A DNA stretch of 46,276 bases. Origin: Prionace glauca (lineage: Eukaryota > Chordata > Chondrichthyes > Carcharhiniformes > Carcharhinidae). The stretch is taken from the NCBI GenBank assembly GCA_037974335.1, contig CM075758.1, positions 19,932,378 through 19,978,653 of the forward strand, written 5' to 3'. Positions 39,672-46,276 of the stretch are shown here, piece after piece. Position numbers and translations under genes: made by a program. Each line of letters starts with the position of its first letter. Position 1 is the first letter of the stretch. The notes under the pieces were generated by a model that saw only the letters and a program-made list of their open reading frames with translations, searched no databases and was not told where the DNA came from.

Positions 39672-39965
39672 CGTACTTACAGGCGCAGAGGTAGACGGCG
39701 GAATGTGAGGCAGCCGCGTTCCTCAGGGTGAGAGTAAACAGCGTATTGCTGGGTCGCTTGGCCGAGAAATAGTCGGCGGTGTAGTTATTGACCGACCCTT
39801 CCCCAGCGGAGGAGAACAGAGCTTCCATTGCCCGGTTTGATTTCTGAATGTACCAGAGCATGTTGGGGTAGGCAGTATTAACCAAAGTGCAGTCCAGCGT
39901 CACCGATTCCCCTGCTGCGACCGAGACGATAGAAGGGGACTGTTTCACGTGAGAGGCGAGTGTAC
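39672..39965 (-). CDS. TRBV: TRBV-B: variable segment, main exon
   Basis: This is the second V type of the doublet. The exon starts after CCCCTGACCAG and joins the leader in phase 1. It reads TLASHVKQSPSIVSVAAGES, TLDCTLVNTAYPNMLWYIQK, YTADYFSAKRPSNTLFTLTL and RNAAASHSAVYLCACKYA up to the RSS. Both framework Cys (TLDC, YLC) and the Trp (LWYIQ) are present. A third Cys two residues after the second conserved Cys (CAC) would fall in CDR3. The segment is intact. The family is uncertain because its framework is less beta-like than TRBV-A, but position, orientation and RSS place it in the TRB locus. It is duplicated intact at 45484-45777. Confidence 0.92.
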
Positions 39966-40348
39966 CTGGTCAGGGGAACATTGAGGGCATCAACAATTTT
40001 TATCAATGAGATGTGTAAGAAAGAATACATTTAAAAAAAAACCAACACTGACATAGCTCTCTATTGCAACCTCATGACATTTCACAGAGCTTTCCCGCAC
40101 AATGTTTCATTTCTAAATTAATGCCACTGCTAATATGAGGTGCAGCAAACTTGCGGATGCCAGTAATACTCGAGTGGGGCAGTGTCCGGAGGGGGGGTTG
40201 AATGGGTTGACACACGGGGCCAGAGAAGACAAACTGTTTCCAGTTCCCTGAGTAGGTTTGTGGAACCGCTTCCAATTCCCTCAGATCTGCCTAACATTAC
40301 ACCAGAATATAGTTGCTCGTAAACTGCGTGGTTCCTGCAAACAGCGAC

Positions 40349-40396
40349 CCCCCCCCCCCCCCCCACCGCCCCCCCCCCCCCCCCCCCCCGCCCCCC
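40349..40396. repeat. Poly-C tracts in the TRBV-B intron
   Basis: Two near-pure C runs separated by ACCG. The copy at 46162-46184 is much shorter, so the length is unstable or badly resolved. Confidence 0.8.
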
Positions 40397-40502
40397 GGAG
40401 TAATTTCAATGATTTTTTTTTGACTCGACTGTCAGGGCGCCACCACCGACCCAAACTGAAATGAGGATGCGTTATTCCACTCCCGCTGTGACATTAACTC
40501 AC

Positions 40503-40551
40503 TGGTCAGAAATGCGGACATCCAGATGAGATAGCACGGTTGCGGCAACAT
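40503..40551 (-). CDS. TRBV: TRBV-B leader exon (L-PART1)
   Basis: ATG at 40551 begins MLPQPCYLIWMSAFLT, a signal-peptide-like stretch, ending in a phase-1 donor ACCA|GTGAGT. Joined to the V exon at 39965 it gives Ser at the junction. The intron is about 540 bp and contains C-homopolymers near 40350-40390. The duplicate copy's leader lies just beyond the window end. Confidence 0.85.
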
Positions 40552-40714
40552 GGTCTTTATCTCGTTAGGCGCTGCTCGGATGTACGAACGGGGTTTTGTC
40601 ACTCAGCACTTTTGAAGGTTCTTGCCGAGAGAAGGGAGGGTTCTGCATGGCAGGAACTTGCAAATGTCACTTCCTGCAGTAGCACACCCCATCCTCTTAC
40701 CTTCCTCAGTAAAT

Positions 40715-40930
40715 TATAAGACCCTGGTCAGACCCCACTTGGGGTACTGTGCGCAGTTCTGGTCGCCTCACTACAGGAAGGATGTGGAAGCTATTGAGAG
40801 GGTGCAGAGGAGATTGTGGCCTGGACTTGGAGGCATGCCTTATGAGTATAGGTTGAGGGAGCTGGGACTCTTCTCCCTGGAAAGATGAAGGTTGAGAGGC
40901 GGCCTGATAGAGGTTTATAAAATGTTGAGG
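40715..40930 (+). mobile_element. CR1-like LINE (family c), fragment
   Basis: It reads [49 protein letters not shown] and then RLRGGLIEVYKML. It is truncated on the 3' side by a GT/GA microsatellite, so the tail is missing. Confidence 0.87.
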
Positions 40931-41113
40931 GACTGTGTGTGAAAGAGAGTATGTGAGAGAGTGTTTGAGATTTTGGTGTGTGTGTGTATGTGTCTGTGTT
41001 TGTGTCTGTGTGTGTGTGTGTTTGTGTGAGTAGAGGAGAGAGAAGTGGAAGAGAGTGTGTGTAAGAGAGAGTCAGAGAGTGTGTGAGAAAGAGAGTGTGT
41101 GAGATTTTGGTGC

Positions 41114-41144
<31 letters not shown>

Positions 41145-41395
41145 AGAGACAGAGAGAGATAAAGAGAGTGTTTTGTGTGTGTGTGTGTGTGTATGTGTGT
41201 GTGTTTGTGTGTGTGTGTATGTGTGTGTGAGTGGGGGAGAGAGAAGTGAAAGAGAGTGTGTGTGAGAGAGAGTGTGTGTGAAAGAGAGAGTGGGTGAGAA
41301 AGAGAGTGTGTGAGAGAGAGTGTGAGATATTCGTGTGTGTGTGTGTGTTTGTGTGTTTGTGTGTGTGTGTGTGACAGAGAGATATAAAGAGAGTG

Positions 41396-41432
<37 letters not shown>

Positions 41433-42060
41433 TGGGAGAGACAGAGAGAGTATGTGTGGGAAAGAGTGTGAATGTGAAAGGGAGAGTTGTAAGAGAGTGT
41501 GTGTGTGAGCGAGAGTATGTGACAGAGAGAGTGAGTCTGTTAATCTGTCAGAGAGTCTGTGAAAGAGAGAGTGTGTGTGAGAAAGTGTGCGCCTGAGAGT
41601 CTATATGGGAGAGATAGTGTGTGTGTGAGAGACAGAGAGTTTGCGAGTGAGAATGTGTGACAGTGAATGTGTGTGGAAAAGAGAGTGTGTGTGTGAAAGA
41701 GAGAGTGTGTGTGAAAGAGAGTGTGTGAGAGACTGTGTGTGAGAGAGAGTGAGTGTGTGTGAGAGTGAGTGTGTGAGAGAGTGAGTGTGTGAGAGAGTGA
41801 GTGTGAGAGAGAAAGCGTGTGTGTGAGAGAGAGTGTGTGTGAGAGAGAGAGTGAGTGTGTGAGAGAGTGTGTGTGTGTGAGAGAGTGTGTGTGAGAGAGT
41901 GAGTGTGTGAGAGAGAGAGTGTGAGAGAGACTGTGTGTGAGTGAGTGGGTGTGAGCGAGCGAATGTGTGCAAGAGTGTGTGAGAGTGTGTGTGAGAGAAA
42001 AAGAGTCTATGTATGAGAGAGAGAGAGTGGGTATGTGTGAGAGACAGATGGATAGATCTA
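40931..42060. repeat. GT/GA-rich microsatellite
   Basis: About 1.1 kb of TGTG and GAGA text, similar in style to 1-1195. It separates the two V-doublet units and ends at GATGGATAGATCTATCCATC. Minus-strand His/Ser/Leu frames here are not genes. Confidence 0.93.
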
Positions 42061-42068
42061 TCCATCAA

Positions 42069-42768
42069 GAACGGATGGATTAGAAGGATGGGTTAGTCAA
42101 TTTGCTGACGACACCAAAGTCGGAGGAGTTGTAGACAGTGAGGATGGATGTTACAGTTTGCAGAGGGACATAGATAAGCTGCAGAGCTGGACCGAGAGGT
42201 GGCAAATGGAATTTAATACGGAAAAGTTCACGTGCTCACTGTGTGTGCATAGCTCCCTGAAAGTTGGCACCCAGGTTGATAAGGTTGTTAAGAAGGCGTA
42301 CGGTTTTATTGGTAGAGAGATTGAATTTCAGAGCCGTGAGGTCATGTTACAACTGTACAAAATTCTGGTGCGGCCGTACTTGGAGTATTGCGTACAGTTC
42401 TGGTCGCCGCATTATAAGAAAGATGTGGAAGCATTGGAAAGGGGTGCAGAGGAGGTTTACCAGGATGTTGCCTGGTATGGTGGGAAGGTCTTATGAGGAA
42501 AGGACTTGAGGTTATTTTCATTGAAGAGAAGAAGATTAAGAGATGACCTGATTGAGGCATACAAGATGATCAGAGGATTGGATAGGGTGGACAGTGAGGG
42601 CCTTTTACCTGGGATGGTGACGGCTAACACGAGGGAGCATAGATTTAAATTGTGGGGGGTGGTAATTATAGGACGGATGTCAGAGGTAGGTTCTTCACTC
42701 AGAGGGTAGTCAGGGCGTGGAAATGCCCTGCCTGCAGCAGTTGTGGACTCGCCAACTTTCAGGGTTCC
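42069..42768 (+). mobile_element. CR1-like LINE (family d), duplicate with internal deletion
   Basis: It is the same element as 36263-37030, but about 85 bases after AATACGGAAAAGT are replaced by a short CACGTGCTCACTGTGTG filler. The 3' truncation point is identical, confirming duplication rather than independent insertion. Confidence 0.88.
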
Positions 42769-42976
42769 ATTCCATTCCATTTCCCATTCCATTTTCTGTG
42801 GAGCCTCACTCTCGACCTGAGCTCAGAGTAGAAATGCCTACAAGCTGATGACACGTTTGCAATACACGGACTTATTGTCTTTTTTTAACACAAGCACTTC
42901 GAAAGCCCGTAAAAGTTGGCCAACCAGATTTAATGAACAAAACAAGCTGCTTTGGGAAATTGGGACAACCACCAAT

Positions 42977-43333
42977 GGGCGGCAGGGTAGCACAGTGGTT
43001 AGCACTGCTGCTTCACAGCTCCAGGGTCCTGGGTTCGATTCCCGGCTCGGGTCACTGCCTGTGTGGGAGTTTGCACATTCTCCTCGTGTCTGCGTGGGTT
43101 TTCTCCGGGTGCTCCGGTTTCCTCCCACAGTCCAAAGATATGCGGGTTAGGTTCATTGGCTATGCTAAAGTTGCCCCTTAGTGTCCTGGGATGTGTAGGT
43201 TAGAGGGATTAGCAGGTAAAAATGTGTAGGGATATGGGGATAGGGTCTGGGTGGGATTGTGTTCGGTGCAGACTCGATGGGCCGAAGGGCCTGTTTCTGC
43301 ACTGTAGGGTTCTATGGTTCTGTGCTGGTTCTA
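42977..43333 (+). mobile_element. V-SINE/HE1-type SINE, duplicate
   Basis: Complete copy (GGGCGGCAGGGTAGCACAGT through the GGGCCGAAGGGCCTGTTTCT tail), paired with the SINE at 37240. Confidence 0.93.
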
Positions 43334-43689
43334 CCCCACACCCCACCCATTGGAGGGCAAAGGATCTATAATGTATTCATGCTCATAACTGTCAGCCCAC
43401 ACTTCCAACCGGTGTCACAAACCGTTCATGGGATGCGGGCATCTTGTATTCTCCGGCTTGGGAAATGCAGGTGAGGGTTTTACATTGCCACAGCCATGGG
43501 CCTGCTGGGTGTCAGAGTGACAGTGGGGATGGGGGACATGGGAGTGGTTCGCCATTGTGGATTAGGCCCCTGCCATGAGCAGAGTGTCACACATCCCCCT
43601 TTCCTGCCGCCCCTGCCCTAGCCGGGGGTAGAAGAAGCTCCACTGTGGGTCCGAGCTACCTTGAGTGGGAGAGCTCAGGGTCGTGGAGA

Positions 43690-43728
43690 GGTTTTTGACA
43701 CAGCCCTGCCCCCATTTGGATCAGTGTG
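43690..43728 (-). promoter_or_regulatory. TRBV-A' 23-RSS
   Basis: Heptamer CACACTG (43728-43722), a 23-bp spacer differing by one base from the TRBV-A RSS, and nonamer TCAAAAACC (43698-43690). Confidence 0.9.
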
Positions 43729-44032
43729 ATCACTAGCAGCGCCAGTAATAAGCTGCAGTATGGCTCCGATCCACGCTCAGTATTGTCAGCTGCAGGATTT
43801 GAGGTCGGTTCTGGTGGCTTGAAAGCTCTCGGAGAAGCCACCCTCAGGTCTGGGCTCGGAGCCGAGGATCGTGGCGACTATCAGCTGCAAACCCGCTCCG
43901 GCCTCCTGACGGTACCAGTACATGTAGCTCTCGCTAGTGTCGTTCTGGTAACAGTGCATCTCCGCAACCTTCCCCCTCACAAGGGACAAATGGGCCGGGC
44001 CATTGAGAAACCAGAGCACTCCTTGCAGCCAA
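43729..44032 (-). pseudogene. TRBV-A': duplicate of TRBV-A with frame breaks
   Basis: The sequence is nearly identical to TRBV-A, with only a few substitutions (SYMYWYRQ for SYMNWYRQ; TDLKS for TDQKS). At least three single-base indels break the frame. There is an extra base in GGCCGGGCC near 43998, a missing base in CAGCTGCAGG near 43788, and an extra base in GCGCCAG near 43743. The framework between the last two, including the second Cys, is therefore out of frame. The RSS and acceptor are intact. It is either a recent pseudogene or an intact gene carrying consensus errors; the indels sit in short runs of the same base, which favours errors. Confidence 0.8.
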
Positions 44033-44305
44033 CTGGAGAGGAATATGAGGGAACAGAAGGGAGCAAACATTAAATGTTAAAGTAAGAGTACAGCCAAAGT
44101 CCCATCAAATTCAAGATTACCGCTGCACTCGCTTTTGCCCGTTTTTGCCTCTTCAAACTTCTGACAGTAGAGTGTCCATTAATCCCACCTCCATGTTCTT
44201 TGCCAGGAGATCAGCAAATATTTTGCATTGAGAGAAATGCTACATGTGTCTCGTTATCAACCTGGAACTGCAATTATTATCCAGCCTGTGCGAAGCACGG
44301 GTATT

Positions 44306-44515
44306 CATAAGAACATAAGAAATAGGAGCAGGAGTGGGCCATCTAGCCCCTCGAACCTGCCCCGCCATTCAATAAGATCATGGCTGATCTGAAGTGGATC
44401 AGTTCCACTTTCCCGCTTTCTCCCCATAACCCTGAATTCCCCTGTCTATCAGAAACCTATCTACCGGTGTCTTAAATATATTCAGCGAGGCAGCCTCCAC
44501 CACTTCAATGGAGAC
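44306..44515 (-). mobile_element. CR1-like LINE (family a), duplicate tail fragment
   Basis: Duplicate of 38551-38757, with the same truncation in CACCACTTCAATGGAGA. Confidence 0.87.
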
Positions 44516-44865
44516 ATCAACATTCCCCACCCAAAGATCTCAAACTTCACAGCAATGACAAATCATTCCAACTGAGTCAATAATTCCTACCGGAACAAGA
44601 ACGAGATTGTCAAAAGAGATTGAGGGTTGACCCAATGGGTCACACTGGGCTGGGTGCTAACCTGGGAAGCAAGCAGCAACACTAAGTGTAGTGAGAAGAG
44701 GGAGGGCACATGACGCAGTCACTTCACACTCCAGTCAACTTTGCAAGTGCCTTATTCTTCCCCGAACTGCAAAGATATCGCCCCCGCAACGCGATCTTGG
44801 TCTGAACGGTGGAAATTGCGTCATTTGAGAGCAGCAATGTAACGCCCCTCTCTTTGAAGAACAGA
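44516..44865. other. Unique spacer, duplicate of 38758-39105
   Basis: No gene recognised. It differs from the first copy mainly by single-base insertions. Confidence 0.45.
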
Positions 44866-45085
44866 ACATAAGAACTAGGAGCAGGAGTAGGCCATCCAGC
44901 CCTTCGAGCCTGCCCCGCCATTCAATAAGATCATGGCTGATCGGAAGTGGATCAGTCCCACTTTCCCTCTTTCTCCCCTTAATTCCCCTGTCTATCAGAA
45001 ACCCTATCTACCCGTGACTTCAATATATTCAGCGAGGCAGCCTCCACCACCTCAACGGGCAGAGAATTCCAGAGATTCACCACAG
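44866..45085 (-). mobile_element. CR1-like LINE (family a), duplicate tail fragment
   Basis: Duplicate of 39106-39328, lacking about 6 bases of the tail repeat (ACATAAGAACTAGG). Confidence 0.85.
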
Positions 45086-45099
45086 GACTTGCTGAAAGC

Positions 45100-45213
45100 C
45101 TTTGGGAAGCAAGTTCTCATGTCTACTCTGAGGAAGATGATTGAGTAGATCGGAGATCTTTGGGAAGCAAGTTCTCATGTCTACTCTGAGGAAGATGATT
45201 GAGTAGATCGGAG
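45100..45213. repeat. Perfect ~57-bp tandem duplication in unit 2 only
   Basis: The text TTTGGGAAGCAAGTTCTCAT through GAGTAGATCGGAGAT occurs twice in succession (45100-45156 and 45157-45213). Unit 1 (39343-39400) has it once. Confidence 0.9.
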
Positions 45214-45444
45214 ATAGAAAACAGGTGGAAGGTTAACGGTGAAAGAGAAGGAGCCGTGTGATTTATTGAACAGTTCACTCAATGCCCTGTTTTTTTTTTG
45301 GGGGGGGGGGCAACATGAAGAGGGTGGGTTTTTATTTCAGTCTGTGAGACTCCATTGGTCTGGAACATGGACTCAGCGTCAGCCGGCTGCTGCTGCCACC
45401 TGGTGACGGAGTCTGAATCCTTCCTTCGAAAGGCCAACCCAAGC

Positions 45445-45483
45445 CTTTTTTGTCATTGCAGGCTCGCTATCTCACACACTGTG
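45445..45483 (-). promoter_or_regulatory. TRBV-B' 23-RSS
   Basis: Heptamer CACAGTG (45483-45477), a 23-bp spacer, and nonamer ACAAAAAAG (45453-45445), identical to the TRBV-B RSS. Confidence 0.92.
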
Positions 45484-45777
45484 CGTACTTACAGGCGCAG
45501 AAGTAGACGGCGGAATGTGAGGCAGCCGCGTTCCTCAGGGTGAGAGTGAACAGCGTATTGCTGGGTCGCTTGGCCGAGAAGTAGTCGGCGGTGTAGTTAT
45601 TGACCGACCCTTCCCCAGCGGAGGAGAACAGAGCTTCCATTGCCCGGTTTGATTTCTGAATGTACCAGAGCATGTTGGGGTAGGCAGTATTAACCAAAGT
45701 GCAGTCCAGCGTCACCGATTCCCCTGCTGCGACCGAGACGATAGAAGGGGACTGTTTCACGTGAGAGGCGAGTGTAC
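45484..45777 (-). CDS. TRBV: TRBV-B': duplicate variable segment, main exon intact
   Basis: The exon has the same length (294 nt) and reading frame as TRBV-B, from the acceptor CCCTGACCAG to AAGTACG at the RSS. The only residue difference noticed is VYFC for VYLC at the second conserved Cys. All framework landmarks are present (TLDC, LWYIQ, YFC). The leader exon must lie beyond 46276, so completeness cannot be judged. This copy being intact while its neighbour TRBV-A' is broken is relevant to whether the duplication is real. Confidence 0.9.
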
Positions 45778-46276
45778 CTGGTCAGGGAAACATTGAGGGC
45801 ATCAACAATATTTATCAATGAGATGTGTAAGAAAGAATACATTTAAAAAAAAACCCAACACTGACATAGCTCTCTATTGCAACCTCATGACATTTCACAG
45901 AGCTTTCCCGCACAATGTTTCATTTCTAAATTAATGCCACTGTTAATATGAGGTGCAGCAAACTTGCGGATGCCAGTAATACTCTAGTGGGGCAGTGTCC
46001 GGAGGGGGGTTTGAATGGGTTGACACACGGGGCCAGAGAAGAAAAACTGTTTCCAGTTCCCTGAGTAGGTTTGTGGAACCGCTTCCAATTCCCTCAGATC
46101 TGCCTAACATTACACCAGAATATAGTTGCTCGTAAACTGCGTGGTTCCTGCAAACAGTGACCCCCCCCACCCCCCCCACCCCCCGGAGTAATTTCAATGA
46201 TTTTTTTTTTTGACTCGACTGTCAGGGCGCCACCACCGACCCAAACTGAAATGAGGATGCGTTATTCCACTCCCGC

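Larger units (their letters stand above)
36263..42068 (-). repeat. V-doublet tandem duplication, unit 1
   Basis: The unit contains LINE d, a SINE, TRBV-A, LINE a fragments and TRBV-B, plus the V-B leader, LINE c and a GT repeat. Its sequence from 36263 to 40487 is repeated from 42069 to the window end at 46276 with few substitutions and many single-base indels. Confidence 0.9.
42069..46276 (-). repeat. V-doublet tandem duplication, unit 2 (cut by window end)
   Basis: It repeats 36263-40487 and reaches the window end exactly where unit 1 continues into the TRBV-B leader exon, so the copy probably goes on outside. Confidence 0.9.

Noticed and set aside
39543-39731. Plus-strand frame over the 3' end of TRBV-B and its duplicate at 45355-45543
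   Set aside because: It is the opposite strand of a V segment and its RSS, and its conservation follows from the duplication.
1-46276. LTR retrotransposon, endogenous retrovirus or Polinton
   Set aside because: No paired terminal repeats, gag/protease/integrase motifs or capsid-like frames were noticed. The retroposons seen are LINEs and SINEs.

Overview
The window is vertebrate DNA, most likely from a cartilaginous fish (shark or ray). It is dense in CR1-like LINE 3' ends whose tails are runs of TTCTATG or TTCTTATG, and in V-SINE/HE1-type SINEs of the kind known from elasmobranchs. Its only recognisable genes form a T-cell receptor beta (TRB) locus on the minus strand. I saw no bacterial genes, no RNA operons, no CRISPR array and no retroviral or LTR element.

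The locus reads from high to low coordinates as V, D, J, C. Two V types occur as a doublet that is itself duplicated: TRBV-B' (45484-45777), TRBV-A' (43729-44032), TRBV-B (39672-40551 with leader) and TRBV-A (37979-38280). Each has a 23-bp-spacer recombination signal (RSS). One D segment at 33433-33444 has the core GGACAGGGGGGA, with a 12-RSS on its 5' side and a 24-bp-spacer RSS on its 3' side. Eight J segments with open frames lie at 32908-32955, 31902-31949, 30620-30667, 30013-30062, 28922-28971, 28264-28311, 27515-27564 and 26218-26267. A degenerate ninth lies at 24459-24511. All J donors leave the same splice phase. The constant gene TRBC has an Ig-domain exon (17890-18234), a 21-bp hinge exon with the interchain Cys (14272-14292), a 107-bp transmembrane exon with the conserved Lys (12923-13029) and a probable terminal exon encoding Lys-stop with a polyA signal (about 12520-12685). 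Phases match across all joins. V(23)-D(12..24)-J(12) obeys the 12/23 rule, so the parts can work together as one translocon.

The locus shows several layers of duplication. The V doublet is repeated with a period of about 5.8 kb and many 1-bp differences, so it is either a recent duplication or an uncollapsed haplotype. A J unit (27035-28440) is repeated at 28443-30795, with a roughly 0.95 kb insertion/deletion difference that carries one J. A relic of the terminal C exon sits at 14920-15262 between exons 1 and 2, which suggests an older two-C arrangement.

The region 1-11 kb is downstream of TRBC. It holds microsatellites (GT/GA at 1-1195; nearly 3 kb of GA at 4690-7415), a 100-bp N gap (3677-3776), LINE/SINE fragments with nested insertions, and unique sequence in which I recognise no gene. 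LINE and SINE fragments also fill the introns and spacers of the whole locus.
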